A DNA stretch of 64,000 nucleotides from the NCBI GenBank assembly GCA_020629635.1, contig JAHDCX010000010.1:112340-176339 (forward strand), given 5' to 3'. The translations under genes were made by a program, and so were the position numbers. The first letter of the stretch is position 1. Each line of letters starts with the position of its first letter. The stretch comes from Acidimicrobiales bacterium. GTDB taxonomy: Bacteria > Actinomycetota > Acidimicrobiia > Acidimicrobiales > SHLQ01. Under the pieces are notes generated by a model that saw only the letters and a program-made list of their open reading frames with translations, did not search any database and was not told where the DNA came from. Shown here one piece after another: positions 26,165 through 36,169 of this stretch.

Positions 26165-27556
26165 TCAGCCGGTGATGATCTCCACGGATTGGAGGACTTC
26201 GCCGCGGCTGGCCGGGGCGCTGGGGTCGCGCAGGTCGATGGCGGCGAGGACGTCGTCGCCCTCGACAACCTCGCCGAAGACGACGTGGGCGCCGGTCAGG
26301 TGTTCGGCGGGTGCGAAGGTGATGAAGAACTGGCTGCCGTTGGTGTTGGGGCCGGAGTTGGCCATGGCGAGCAGGCCCCGACGATCGACGGGCGTGAAGC
26401 CGGAGTCTTCGTCGTCGAAGCTGTAGCCCGGGCCACCGGTGCCGAGCCCTGACGGATCCCCGCCCTGGGCCATGAACCCGTCGAGGACCCGGTGGAAGAC
26501 GGTGCCGTCGTAGTACCCGTCCTGGGCGAGGGCGACGAAGTTGTTCACGGTTTCGGGGGCGGTATCGGTGAACAGGTCGATCACCATCTCGCCGTCGGCG
26601 GTCGTGAGCACGGCCTGGTAGGTGGCGCTGCTGTCGAGCACGTTGGGCGGAGGCGACGTGTAGGCGAAGTTGCGCGCCGTCGGGGCGATCCCGGCAAGGG
26701 CGCCTTCGCCGGCGAAGGGTTCGAAGTCGACCGGGATCTCGGTGGGGAGCCCGGAGTCGAACGCCGCGGAGCAGTCGTCGATGACGGGTTGGAGATCCGG
26801 GGGAGTGCCGGTGCCGCTGATGACCGCGGTCCAGAATTCGTCCTGGAAGGCGTCGTCGATGTTGTCGGCCACGCACGCACGGTCGACCTCGATTGCGAAG
26901 CCGGCGCCCTGTTCGGCCGTGGTGGACAGCCGGTTGGCGAGGTCCGCCGGCGGGATGCAGGTCTTGGATGCGTCGATCGTGGTGTCGACGGCGCCTTCGG
27001 GCACGGGGAAGCCGACGCGCACCGCGGCGAGCCCGGTGTAGGTGAGGTCGCCGGTCGTGGGGTCGTCGATCGCGCCCTGGATGCAGTCGAGGTAGGCGTC
27101 GCGGGCGGTGTCTCCGTCGGCGCCACTGAGCGGAAGCAGCGAGGCCCGAAGGAGCGTCGTGTCGACGCAGGCATGGATACCGGTGGTGAGCGCCGTGAAG
27201 AACTCGGGAGTGAAGGTGAAGCCCGGTGTCGAGATGCCATTGATCGCCCCCGTCAGCGTGGTGTCTCCGTCGGCGCGTTCGACGAGACAGGTCACCGACT
27301 CGGGTGGCGGTTCGACGCCGACGAGGTCTGCGGTGAGCGCCCGGGCGTTCTCGGGGTCCGCCGGGCCGTCGAGACTGGCGACGGGTGCCTCGGTCGTGTC
27401 CGTGTCGGCAACGGCGTCGGTCGCGGTATCCGCCCCGTCTGCGCCGTCGTCCCCCGATCCGCACGCCGCGGCAATCAACGCAATTGCGAGGACGAGCGCA
27501 ACGATCGGGTGGCGGCGGCCGGCGACAGCCGACCCGGTGGAGGGGGGAGTGAGCAT
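26165..27556 (-). CDS. Lipoprotein with C-terminal cyclophilin peptidyl-prolyl isomerase domain
   Basis: A lipoprotein signal ends at the lipobox IAAAC (about residues 28-32). A 240-residue N-terminal region with several Cys (CLVERA, HACVD, DCIQG, TCIPPA, ACVADN, DDCSAAF) follows and matches no family I know. The last 160 residues are a cyclophilin: [34 protein letters not shown] and [10 protein letters not shown]. It should fold or isomerise proteins outside the membrane. It diverges from the 27617 operon by 60 bp. Confidence 0.88.
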   Translation of the reverse strand: MLTPPSTGSAVAGRRHPIVALVLAIALIAAACGSGDDGADGADTATDAVADTDTTEAPVASLDGPADPENARALTADLVGVEPPPESVTCLVERADGDTTLTGAINGISTPGFTFTPEFFTALTTGIHACVDTTLLRASLLPLSGADGDTARDAYLDCIQGAIDDPTTGDLTYTGLAAVRVGFPVPEGAVDTTIDASKTCIPPADLANRLSTTAEQGAGFAIEVDRACVADNIDDAFQDEFWTAVISGTGTPPDLQPVIDDCSAAFDSGLPTEIPVDFEPFAGEGALAGIAPTARNFAYTSPPPNVLDSSATYQAVLTTADGEMVIDLFTDTAPETVNNFVALAQDGYYDGTVFHRVLDGFMAQGGDPSGLGTGGPGYSFDDEDSGFTPVDRRGLLAMANSGPNTNGSQFFITFAPAEHLTGAHVVFGEVVEGDDVLAAIDLRDPSAPASRGEVLQSVEIITG

Positions 27557-27604
27557 CGCACCATGAAAGCAGCGAATCGACCGCCAACGGTGTCACGGGC
27601 CCCG

Positions 27605-27610
27605 TACCGT
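27605..27610 (+). promoter_or_regulatory. -10 element, leaderless start of the 27617 operon
   Basis: TACCGT ends exactly 6 nt before GTG 27617. This argues against the in-frame ATG at 27563, which lies only 7 bp from the divergent gene. Confidence 0.6.
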
Positions 27611-27616
27611 GGGGAG

Positions 27617-29209
27617 GTGGTCGGTACACCGGATGAGGCGTCGCAGGTGCGCATCGAGCTCGACCATGGTTCGTCGACCGCCGAAGCGCCATCAGGGCCG
27701 GAGTCGACCGGGCCCTCGCGCGTCGGCGCGTTGCTGGTCGGGGTTGTTGCGTTCGTCGTGACCGGGCTCGTCGTCCTTGGCCTGCGCCCCGACGACGGCA
27801 CCGACGCGACCGGGGCCCCGATCACGAGTACGACCGAGCCCGACGCCGCGGATCCGTTCGCCGAGGCGGATGCGACGGTCGATACGACCGAACCGGTCGC
27901 GACCGATGCCGCCGACGAGACCGAGCCGGAAGACGACGAACTGCTCGCCTCCTCGGCAGGGCCGGCCCAACTCGACGAGATCTTCATCTTCGAGGTCATG
28001 GAGGCGCCGACCGGCGGCTGGTTGGCGCATGGGTTCGACGAGGAAGCGCAACTGTTCCGGTCGATCGACGGGCTCGAATGGGTGCCGCTCGACGGCAACG
28101 ATCTCGACGGCACGATCGTGGGGATCGATCGGTCGGGCGACGAATGGTTGGCGATCGTCGACGACGCCGACCGGTGGTCGTCGAACGACGCGTTCGAGGC
28201 CGAAGACTTCACGCTCGAAGTGTTCCGTTCGACCGATCTGCTCTCGTGGACCCGCGACGGCGCCCATCTGCCCATCGCCGCCCGCGGCTTTCCGTATCCG
28301 TCGCAGATCCGTGACGGCGAGATGCTCGCCGTCACCTTGCAGGCCCCCGAGCAGGAGGGCCGTGCGGTGGTGACCGAGTTCGTGTCCCAGTTCGTCGAGG
28401 TCGACCCCGACATCCGGCTCTGCAGCTCGACCGACGTCTTCCCCAGCCAGGAGAGCACGATCACGTTGTTCTCCTGCTTCTCGGAGAACCCCGACACCGT
28501 CGAGGTCCCGGTGTCCGCGCTCGGCGACTGGGCGCCCGACGACTTCATCGAGTGCTTCGCCTTCCTGGCTGGCGAGTTCGAGGTCCCCGAGCTCCAGGTT
28601 CGTCATCAACCCGAGGGCGCCGAGGCCGTCGTGTCGGGCGCCCCCTTCGGCGGGGCGATCCAGCTCGCCTCGATCCCCGGCGGCTGGGTGTCGACCAACC
28701 CCGATCCGTCGTTCTCGTTCGCTCCGCAGCCCAACGATGATCGCTGCCCGGACGGCGCGGACGAGGACGCGGACTTCGCCGTCGAGGGACTGGTCTGGTG
28801 GACCCGCGACGGCGGCTACGACTCGGTCGAGCTCGACTTGTCGTTCGAGCTCGGTCAGGCCCCCACGCCGGTGCTGCTCGACGACGGCCGTATCGGTGTG
28901 GCGACCGCCGAGGGATTCGTCGCCGTCGACCTGGCCACCAAGGCGGTCGAACCGATCCGGGCACGACCCGAGGAGTTCGTCGAGTCCCCCGCGTTCGGGC
29001 CGGTCGTGTGGACGATGTCGGGCGACGGTCGGGCGTTCGCCGGAGGCGACAGCAGCCGCTTGTTCCTGGCGGTCGACGACGGTCCGTGGCATCAGGTGCG
29101 ATCGGGCTCGGTTGTGCAGAGCCCTCGGATCCTCATGTCGCAGGGCACGTCGGTCTGGGTTCAGGACGACATCCGTGGCACGATCACGCGATTCGACCTG
29201 CCGTCATGA
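27617..29209 (+). CDS. Single-pass membrane protein with beta-propeller-like outer domain
   Basis: The 530-aa protein has a short cytoplasmic start, one helix (VGALLVGVVAFVVTGLVVLGL), an acidic Thr/Asp linker and a 400-residue outer domain. That domain repeats W/F-G-x-D elements (APTGGWLAHGF, FRSIDGLEW, WSSNDAF, LVWWTRDGG) like BNR/sialidase-type propeller blades. Paired Cys occur (LCSST, FSCFS, ECFAF, DRCPDG). No catalytic residues were recognised. Its stop overlaps the next gene by 4 bp (ATGA). Confidence 0.6.
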   Translation: MVGTPDEASQVRIELDHGSSTAEAPSGPESTGPSRVGALLVGVVAFVVTGLVVLGLRPDDGTDATGAPITSTTEPDAADPFAEADATVDTTEPVATDAADETEPEDDELLASSAGPAQLDEIFIFEVMEAPTGGWLAHGFDEEAQLFRSIDGLEWVPLDGNDLDGTIVGIDRSGDEWLAIVDDADRWSSNDAFEAEDFTLEVFRSTDLLSWTRDGAHLPIAARGFPYPSQIRDGEMLAVTLQAPEQEGRAVVTEFVSQFVEVDPDIRLCSSTDVFPSQESTITLFSCFSENPDTVEVPVSALGDWAPDDFIECFAFLAGEFEVPELQVRHQPEGAEAVVSGAPFGGAIQLASIPGGWVSTNPDPSFSFAPQPNDDRCPDGADEDADFAVEGLVWWTRDGGYDSVELDLSFELGQAPTPVLLDDGRIGVATAEGFVAVDLATKAVEPIRARPEEFVESPAFGPVVWTMSGDGRAFAGGDSSRLFLAVDDGPWHQVRSGSVVQSPRILMSQGTSVWVQDDIRGTITRFDLPS

Positions 29210-31551
29210 CCGAGGTCGATCCGCCGCCGGTCCGCGTCGAGGTCGATGGGGCCGCCGTGGACGTGGCCGAGTCCTGGGTACCGGCCGACAGTGGCGACTC
29301 GGGAGGCCGGTTCGGATTGATCGCCTTCGTGCTCGCGTTCGTCGCTGCCGCTGGGCTGCTCTGGTGGGCGAACGGCATCGATCGGCCCGACCGAGACGAC
29401 GCCACGCCCAGCCCGACCACGTTGCCGCAACCATCACCGACTACGACGATCGACGTCGTCGACGCCCGATTCGGTCAGTGGATCCCGTTCGATTTCGAAC
29501 CGACACAGCTCGTGGCCATGCCGACGGAGTTCGGGTCGAGTGACGGCTGGTTCGGGATCGCCGAGGTCGACTCGGCGGATGGATCCGGGGCGCATCCGGT
29601 GTTCGTCACCACCCGCGATGCCACGGTGTGGACGACGCCAGGGCCGGTCGGCATCGCGCCCGAGGTTCGGCCGCTCGCGGTTGGCCAGGCCGACGGTCAG
29701 CTGCTCGCACTCGCCAGCCGGCCGATCCCTGATGGCGGCGAGAGTGAGATCATCGTCTACTCCGCGCAAGGCCTCGATCAGTGGGAAGAGCGCAGCCGAG
29801 CGGTCGTGTCGGGCTTCCCGCGCCGCGGCGCCTTCGTCGGCGAAGACTGGATCGCGTTGATCGACCGCAACAGCGTCGCCCGGAGCGACGTGACGCAGAT
29901 GCGCACGCGGTTCTTGTCCGGGTCGATCGAGTCGGCGCCGCTCACCGAGATCACCGTGTCGCCTGACGAGTTCGTCGAGACGTGGGCGGTGGACCCCGAG
30001 GGGTTGGTGGCCGTCATTCAGCGCATCGACGTGACCGGCGCGCGCACGACGGAGTTCGATCGCCGGGTCGCAGTGTTCAACGATGGCGGTTGGCGGCCGG
30101 TCGCCGACGCGCCCTTTGACGAGACCATTTCGCTTTTGCCGCCCGCCAGCATCGACCCGGCCCGGGCCGTCGTGCATCAAACCGACCGAGGCGCTCGAAT
30201 CGTCGATGGCGCTCGGGCCTTCGAGATCCGCGATCTGACTGCGGTGCAGGTGGCGAGCGGTCTCAGCGTTTCGGCATCGGACGACCCACTCGATTTCGCG
30301 ACGCCTGTCCTCGCACCCGCATTGACCGGACCGGGTTGGATCGGGGCGGGAGACCCGGTCGACGAGTTGATCTTGTCGACGTCGGGCTCGTTCTGGTCGC
30401 GGGTCGAGGCCGGTGCGGAGATCCGCGACCCTGTCCTCGTCATGCTCGCTGGCGACAACGCGGTCGTGCAGGCCCGACACGCCGACGGGACGAAGCTGCT
30501 GCGGCTGATCCCGCTGAGCGGGGGCGATCGCCGCGAACCGACCGTCGCCGCGTCGGCTCCCGAGATCCGCCGTCGTGTCTTGCCGCTGGGTGCGTGGAGT
30601 GAGCCCGTGCTCGCGTCGGCCGATCCGGCCGGCCCCGGCTTCGTCGGTCTGTTCAACGAGCGAGGCGACAACAAGACGAGCTGGAGCCGCAACGGCCTCG
30701 ACATCGATCTCGCCGACGACAACGACCTCCCGTTCGGGTTTGTCGCCGCCGAGTTCGGCTCGAGTGGTGACGGTTGGTGGGTGATCGGTGCGGAGAACAT
30801 CGTGGAGACGTCGCTGTTCTTCTCCTTCGACATGCTCACGTGGTCTCGAGTCGACCTCGCCGCGGTATCGGGCGGTGCGGACGAGGTCGACATCATCGAG
30901 TTCGATCGGGTGGGATCGGCCAACGTGATGATTGCGGATCTGACTTTCTACGACGCGCCCGACCAGAACGGACGAGTCGGCGCGCATTGGTTCGACCAGG
31001 GGGAATCGACGATCTTTGCGGCCGAACCGTGCCGTCCGGTGGGGTCGGACGGCGACCCCCGCGCCGAGGCCGACGACTGTGCCGTACTCGACGTGGCCGT
31101 GCTCGACGACACGGTCTACGCGACCCACGTGGTCGACCAGGCGGCAGGGTTCTCCAGCTGGACCGCGCGCGACGAGCGGGGGTGGCAGGCGATCGCGGTC
31201 CTGGACCCTCCGCCGGTCGGCGGAAGCGTGGAGGCGGGCGACGGCAACGTCTGGTACCTGGGGGACGAGCGGGTGGTGGTGACCTCGCCGGGCCGCGAAC
31301 GGTGGGCGTCGATCGCCGAGGCGCCCGACGGCGCTGGCGATGGCCGGTTCGTCGCCCTGAGTGCTGATGCGAGCGTCGCGGCCTACGCGACGGAGACCGA
31401 CGTGTGGGTGTACAAGCACACGTGGAACCGTTATCCGCTCGACGGCTGGTCGCTCGAGCGGGTCCTCGCCGTCGACGGCGAGGCCGTGATTGTGGCCGGG
31501 AGTGACGACGGCGGGCCGATCATCGCTCGACTCGCCGCACCGGGGCCCTGA
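29206..31551 (+). CDS. Single-pass membrane protein, larger partner of the preceding gene
   Basis: The 781-aa protein has the same plan as its upstream neighbour: a short start, one helix (FGLIAFVLAFVAAAGLLWW), a Thr/Pro linker and a large outer domain with recurring FGSSDGWFGI, TWSRVD and FGSSGDGWWVIG blades. Two Cys lie close together (AEPCRPVG, DDCAVLD). The two probably arose by duplication or assemble together. No enzyme motif is seen; sensor or adhesin roles are possible. Confidence 0.58.
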   Translation: MTEVDPPPVRVEVDGAAVDVAESWVPADSGDSGGRFGLIAFVLAFVAAAGLLWWANGIDRPDRDDATPSPTTLPQPSPTTTIDVVDARFGQWIPFDFEPTQLVAMPTEFGSSDGWFGIAEVDSADGSGAHPVFVTTRDATVWTTPGPVGIAPEVRPLAVGQADGQLLALASRPIPDGGESEIIVYSAQGLDQWEERSRAVVSGFPRRGAFVGEDWIALIDRNSVARSDVTQMRTRFLSGSIESAPLTEITVSPDEFVETWAVDPEGLVAVIQRIDVTGARTTEFDRRVAVFNDGGWRPVADAPFDETISLLPPASIDPARAVVHQTDRGARIVDGARAFEIRDLTAVQVASGLSVSASDDPLDFATPVLAPALTGPGWIGAGDPVDELILSTSGSFWSRVEAGAEIRDPVLVMLAGDNAVVQARHADGTKLLRLIPLSGGDRREPTVAASAPEIRRRVLPLGAWSEPVLASADPAGPGFVGLFNERGDNKTSWSRNGLDIDLADDNDLPFGFVAAEFGSSGDGWWVIGAENIVETSLFFSFDMLTWSRVDLAAVSGGADEVDIIEFDRVGSANVMIADLTFYDAPDQNGRVGAHWFDQGESTIFAAEPCRPVGSDGDPRAEADDCAVLDVAVLDDTVYATHVVDQAAGFSSWTARDERGWQAIAVLDPPPVGGSVEAGDGNVWYLGDERVVVTSPGRERWASIAEAPDGAGDGRFVALSADASVAAYATETDVWVYKHTWNRYPLDGWSLERVLAVDGEAVIVAGSDDGGPIIARLAAPGP

Positions 31552-31568
31552 TCTGGGACACTCGCCCC

Positions 31569-32597
31569 ATGAAGCTCGGATTGAACACCGGATACTGGGG
31601 TGCGGGTCCTCCGCCGAAGGCCGCCGAGGCGGTGGCCGCGGCCGACGAGTTGGAGTGGGATTCGATCTGGACGGCCGAGGCGTACGGCTCGGACGCACTG
31701 TCGCCGCTCGCGTGGTGGGGGGCGTCGACGACGAAGGTGGATCTCGGGACGGCGATCATGCAGATGTCGGCCCGGACACCGACCGCAGCGGCGATGGCCG
31801 CGATGACGATGGACCACCTGTCGGGCGGGCGGTTCCGTCTCGGGATCGGTGCGTCGGGGCCGCAGGTGGTCGAGGGCTGGTACGGCCAGCCGTACCCGCG
31901 CCCGCTCGAACGCACCCGCGAGTACGTCGACGTGATCCGCCAGGTGCTGGCTCGTGAGGCACCCGTCGAGCTCGCCGGCCGCCACTACCAGCTCCCCCAT
32001 GACGGGGGTGCCGGTCTGGGCAAGCCGCTCAAGCCGACGATTCACCCGGTCCGGCGCGACCTGCCCATCTACCTGGCTGCCGAGGGCCCCAAGAACGTGG
32101 CGCTTTCCGCCGAGATCTGCGACGGCTGGTTGCCGTTGTTCTTCGGACCGAAGGCGGACGCCTTCTACCGCGACGCATTGCAGAAGGGCTTCGAGGCGGG
32201 CGGCCGCCACAGCTTCGACACGTTCGATGTGGCCACGCTCGTACCGGTCGTGCCGCACGACGATGTGGAGGTGGCGGCAGACATGGTCCGCCCGATGCTG
32301 GCGCTCTACATCGGTGGCATGGGGGCGAAGGGCGCCAACTTCCACTTCGACGTGTTCGCCCGCCAGGGCTGGGAAGGCGCCTGCCACACGATCCAGGACC
32401 TGTACCTGGAGGGCAACAAGGCCGACGCGATCGCGGCTGTCCCGACCGAGATGGTCGAGGACGTGGCGTTGGTCGGGCCGGTCGCCAAGATCCGAGACGA
32501 GGTGCACGGCCGGTGGGCCGAGACGTGCATCACGACGCTGCTCGTGTCGGGCGACGCAGCGCTCGTGCGGTTGGTCGACGAGATCGTCAGGGGGTGA
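31569..32597 (+). CDS. LLM-class (F420-dependent type) oxidoreductase
   Basis: The 342-aa protein has a bacterial luciferase-like TIM barrel: LGLNTGYWG at the start, MDHLSGGRFRLGIGASGPQVVEGWYG and PIYLAAEGPKN. These are the F420-using actinobacterial type, related to methylene-H4MPT reductase-like oxidoreductases. F420 use is inferred from lineage. GACACT ends 6 nt before the ATG. Its 3' end overlaps the convergent phosphatase gene by 11 bp. Confidence 0.88.
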   Translation: MKLGLNTGYWGAGPPPKAAEAVAAADELEWDSIWTAEAYGSDALSPLAWWGASTTKVDLGTAIMQMSARTPTAAAMAAMTMDHLSGGRFRLGIGASGPQVVEGWYGQPYPRPLERTREYVDVIRQVLAREAPVELAGRHYQLPHDGGAGLGKPLKPTIHPVRRDLPIYLAAEGPKNVALSAEICDGWLPLFFGPKADAFYRDALQKGFEAGGRHSFDTFDVATLVPVVPHDDVEVAADMVRPMLALYIGGMGAKGANFHFDVFARQGWEGACHTIQDLYLEGNKADAIAAVPTEMVEDVALVGPVAKIRDEVHGRWAETCITTLLVSGDAALVRLVDEIVRG

Positions 32598-33513
32598 CGC
32601 CGGCCCGGCGGGCGAGCTCGGCCGGCCAGGCGGTGTTCCACGAGCTGGTCGCAGACCACAGCGCCTGGGCTTCCATCAGGGCGTCTTCGGGGGAGAGGCC
32701 GTGTTCGGCGCCGAGGATGGCGCGCAGCACGAGACCGGTGCGCGACGCGCCGTGACGGCAGTGCACGAGGAGAGGCGTGCCGGCAGCGCGTGCCGTGGCG
32801 ACCTCGTCGAGCACGTCGTCGAGCACGTCGGGGAGTCGGGGGTTGGCGTCTGGGCGTGGCGTGTCGTCGAGGTGGAAGGTGATGTGGTTGGGGTGGTCGT
32901 CGATGCGGCCTTCGATGTCGCACAGCGACAGGACGAGCCCGTCGGGGTGGTCGTCGACGAAGCGGGCGACGCCGTGGATGTTGGCGAGCCAGAGGCCGTC
33001 GAGCACCTCTTTGGGTCCCCGCCGGCGTTTGGGGTCGTACCAGCCGGGGCGTTGGGTGCCGAGCAGACGGTGGGTGAGGCCGCTCAGGTAGCGGCGTCCA
33101 CGGCGCCCGTCGGGCGAGCGCAGTGACGAGACGGCCCGACCGCGGATCGACCCGGCGCCGCCGGTGACGCCGGCGAGCCCGGCGACGGCGACCGGGTCGG
33201 TGATTGCAGCGATGCGCTCGGGGTCGACGGGTTCGTCGTCGAGAGCGGCCCGCATAAGGTCGATCGTCTCGACGGTTGTCGTGTCGACGAGCAGCGGGCA
33301 GCCGCTGACGGCGAGCGCGATGGACGCGGGGATCGCGTCGGCGGGGGTGAGGTCGACGGGCACGGTGCCCCCGGCGAGCAGGTCTTCGGCGAGCTGGATG
33401 GAGCGGGCGCCGCGTGGACTCCAGCGTTGGTCGACCGGGTCGATGAGCAGCGACGCGGCGATCGCTCCGAAGGCGGCCTGCCAGCGACGCGCCGCCTCGT
33501 CGGCCGCGGCCAT
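32587..33513 (-). CDS. Dual-specificity/tyrosine phosphatase-like protein with extra N-terminal domain
   Basis: The C-terminal 140 residues form a DSP phosphatase: the signature LLVHCRHGASRTGL gives the Cx5R loop, and DLLW-like GLWLANIHGVARFVDDH starts the domain. The N-terminal 140 residues (RWQAAFGAIAASLLIDP, RGARSIQLAEDLL) faintly recall ADP-ribosylglycohydrolases but lack their metal-binding Asp cluster, so that link is weak. The protein is 308 aa. It ends in a convergent overlap with the LLM gene and lies 8 bp after the shikimate kinase gene. Confidence 0.72.
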   Translation of the reverse strand: MAAADEAARRWQAAFGAIAASLLIDPVDQRWSPRGARSIQLAEDLLAGGTVPVDLTPADAIPASIALAVSGCPLLVDTTTVETIDLMRAALDDEPVDPERIAAITDPVAVAGLAGVTGGAGSIRGRAVSSLRSPDGRRGRRYLSGLTHRLLGTQRPGWYDPKRRRGPKEVLDGLWLANIHGVARFVDDHPDGLVLSLCDIEGRIDDHPNHITFHLDDTPRPDANPRLPDVLDDVLDEVATARAAGTPLLVHCRHGASRTGLVLRAILGAEHGLSPEDALMEAQALWSATSSWNTAWPAELARRAGVTP

Positions 33514-33521
33514 GCGTGCGC

Positions 33522-34211
33522 TCAGAACCCGCCGAAGGCGGCGAAGAACAGGCCGAACACGATCTGCAACACGAACAGCAGGACGAAGAGGCCCACGATG
33601 ATGGCGAACCCCCAGAACACGCATCCACCGGCTCGGCGTCCGGTCTTCGCGGCGAGCGACGGTCCGGTCTTGGGGGCGTTCGGGTTGACGAAGAGGCCAC
33701 GGTTCTCGAGGTCGTTGGCGATCTCGGCGGCGATGGCGGCGGGTTCGCGCCGGTCGGTGCGGACCGGGACGTATCGGCTGTAGACGCCGGCGCGTTCGGA
33801 CAGCATCGCTTCGACGGTGGCGGCCGGGTCGTCGGTGTTGAGCAGGGGCCGGTCGGTGACGCCGTCGGCCGTGACGCGGCGGACGATCTCGGCGGGGCTG
33901 GCGACGAGCGTGTACACCTGCCCCCATCGTTCGAGCGCTTCGGCGTTGGTGGCGTCGACCATGGCGCCGCCGCCGGTGGCGATGACGGCGCCGGGCTGTT
34001 GGGTGAGCTCGGCGATGGTGGCGCGTTCGATCGTGCGAAAGCCGTCTTCGCCGTCACGTTCGAAGATCGATGGAATCGTGCCGTGGCGTGCTTCGATCAC
34101 CTGGTCGGTGTCGACGAACGCGACACCGAGGAGCTGAGCGAGCTCGGCGCCAACCGCGGATTTGCCGGTGCCCATGAAGCCCGTGAGGACCACGTTGACC
34201 GGGGCGTGCAT
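33522..34211 (-). CDS. aroK: Shikimate kinase with C-terminal membrane helix
   Basis: The first 170 residues are a standard shikimate kinase: Walker A in LTGFMGTGKSAVG, shikimate-binding DTD and FRTIE, GGGAM and the lid TDRPLL. It phosphorylates shikimate in aromatic amino acid synthesis. An added 55-residue tail has a basic stretch and a hydrophobic segment (FWGFAIIVGLFVLLFVLQIV) that should anchor it in the membrane, which is unusual for a soluble kinase of about 170 aa. It is flanked by dxs (8 bp) and the phosphatase gene. Confidence 0.88.
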   Translation of the reverse strand: MHAPVNVVLTGFMGTGKSAVGAELAQLLGVAFVDTDQVIEARHGTIPSIFERDGEDGFRTIERATIAELTQQPGAVIATGGGAMVDATNAEALERWGQVYTLVASPAEIVRRVTADGVTDRPLLNTDDPAATVEAMLSERAGVYSRYVPVRTDRREPAAIAAEIANDLENRGLFVNPNAPKTGPSLAAKTGRRAGGCVFWGFAIIVGLFVLLFVLQIVFGLFFAAFGGF

Positions 34212-34219
34212 GGGTGGGG

Positions 34220-36070
34220 TCAGCGACGGCCGAGTGCGGTGCGCACGGTGCGGGCGATGCCGTCGGCGTCGAGCCCGTATCGGGCGAGGATCGCGGCCGG
34301 CTTGTCGTGCGGGATGTAGGCGAGGGGCATGCCCAGCACGGTGATCTTGGGTGGCGCGGCGTCGGTGTCGGCGAGCGAGGCTTCGATCAGGTCTCTGAAA
34401 CCGTCGCCGGCGCCGCCGTCTCTCAAGCCGTCTTCGACCGTGACGACCACTCGATGTTGGGCGGCGTCGGCGATCATCGTGGGATCGGCAGGGCAGACGA
34501 CTCGGGGGTCCCACACCGTGGCCTCGATGCCGGACTCGGCGAGGAGGTCGGCGGCGGCCATGGCATCGGCGAACATCTTGCCGACGCCGATCAGGCAGAC
34601 GTCGGCGCCGTCGCGGGCTTTGCGGGCCCGCAGCCCGGAGCCGACGTCGGCTTCGCCGACCGACGGTGCGGCCTGCTTCGACCAGCGGATCATGGCCGGC
34701 CCGTCGGTGCAGAGTTCGACGGCGTCGGTGAGCTGGACCTGGAGTTCTTGGTAGCTCGACGGGGCGAAGACGGTCATGCCCGGGACCTTGGAGAACAGGA
34801 CCATGTCGAGCAGGCCGTGGTGTGAGGCGCCGTCGTCGCCGGTGACACCGGCGCGGTCGAGGCAGAACACGACGGGTTGGCGGTGAAGGCCGACGTCGAG
34901 GTTGACCTGGTCGAACGCCCGGGTCATGAACGTGGAGTAGACGGCGACGACGGGCCGGAGGCCCCCCATGGCCATGCCGGCTGCCGCGGTGACGGCGTGT
35001 TGTTCGGCGATGCCGACGTCGATCGTGCGCTCGGGGAAGCGCTCGCGGAACGGGAGGAGGCCGGTCGAGTCCGGCATGGCCGCGGTGATGGCGACGAGGT
35101 CTCGGTGTTCTTCGGCGAGCTTGATGAGCGTCTCGGTGAAGGCCTGGGTGTAGGAGCCCGCTTTGATGCCCGACGTGTCGTGCATGTTCTTGATCGGGTC
35201 GTTCTCGGCCGGCGCGTAGCCACGGCCCTTCTGGGTGAGGACGTGGACGACGACGGGGCCGTTGAACTTGCGGGCGTTCTCGAACGCCTCTTCGAGGCTT
35301 TCGATGTCGTGCCCGTCGAAGGGGCCGAGGTAGTGGACGCCGAGGTTCTCGAAGAACGCGGGCGGTTCCCACATCTGGCGGATCGCTGCTTTGGTGGCGT
35401 GGATGCCTCGTTCGACGTGGTCACCGACCCACGGGATGGTCTCGGCGATCTTTTCGATCCGGGCTTGGCGGCGCATGTAGACCGGGTTGGCGCGGATCTT
35501 GACGAGTGACTCGGTCAGCTTGGAGACGGTGGGGGCATACGAGCGGCCGTTGTCGTTGAGGATGATGGTGACGTTGGCGTTGCTGTGGCCGAGGTTGTTG
35601 AGTCCTTCGAAGGCCATGCCGCCGGTGAGTGCGCCGTCGCCGATGACGGCGACGATTTTGCGGTCGGAGCCGACGACGGACGCTTCGGCGGTGGCGAGCC
35701 CGTGGGCGTAGCTGAGCACCGTGGAGGCGTGGCTGTTCTCGATCCAGTCGTGGGCGCTTTCTTCGCGCGATGGGTAGCCGGAGATGCCGTCGGAGCTGCG
35801 GAGCCCTTCGAAGCGGTTCGCGCGGCCGGTGACCATCTTGTGGACGTAGGTCTGGTGGCCGGTGTCCCAGAGGATGATGTCGTTGGGGGACTCGAAGACG
35901 CGATGCATCGCGAGGGTGAGTTCGACCGCGCCGAGGTTCGATCCGAGGTGACCCCCGGTTCGAGACACGGATGCGACGATCAGCTCTCGAATCTCTGCGG
36001 CCAGCGCGTCCAGTTCTTCGTGGTCCAGCCGTCGCAGATCTTCGGGGCCCTCGATGGACGACAGAAGCAT
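34220..36070 (-). CDS. dxs: 1-deoxy-D-xylulose-5-phosphate synthase
   Basis: The 616-aa enzyme joins pyruvate and glyceraldehyde 3-phosphate with TPP, the first step of the MEP isoprenoid pathway. Visible are SRTGGHLGSNLGAVELT, WDTGHQTYVHK, the TPP/Mg site GDGALTGGMAFEGLNN with ILNDN, and the transketolase central block DVGIAEQHAVTAAAGMA. The length is normal. It leads a minus-strand set with aroK and the phosphatase, 8 bp apart. TAACCT lies 9 nt before the ATG. Confidence 0.95.
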   Translation of the reverse strand: MLLSSIEGPEDLRRLDHEELDALAAEIRELIVASVSRTGGHLGSNLGAVELTLAMHRVFESPNDIILWDTGHQTYVHKMVTGRANRFEGLRSSDGISGYPSREESAHDWIENSHASTVLSYAHGLATAEASVVGSDRKIVAVIGDGALTGGMAFEGLNNLGHSNANVTIILNDNGRSYAPTVSKLTESLVKIRANPVYMRRQARIEKIAETIPWVGDHVERGIHATKAAIRQMWEPPAFFENLGVHYLGPFDGHDIESLEEAFENARKFNGPVVVHVLTQKGRGYAPAENDPIKNMHDTSGIKAGSYTQAFTETLIKLAEEHRDLVAITAAMPDSTGLLPFRERFPERTIDVGIAEQHAVTAAAGMAMGGLRPVVAVYSTFMTRAFDQVNLDVGLHRQPVVFCLDRAGVTGDDGASHHGLLDMVLFSKVPGMTVFAPSSYQELQVQLTDAVELCTDGPAMIRWSKQAAPSVGEADVGSGLRARKARDGADVCLIGVGKMFADAMAAADLLAESGIEATVWDPRVVCPADPTMIADAAQHRVVVTVEDGLRDGGAGDGFRDLIEASLADTDAAPPKITVLGMPLAYIPHDKPAAILARYGLDADGIARTVRTALGRR

Positions 36071-36169
36071 GCGAGGGCAAGGTTAACCTCGCAGATCGCG
36101 TCGGGTACGCTCGCGTGACAGGCGGTTTCGCGGCGGCGATTGGAGTTTGTTGTCCGTGGATCCTCTTCG

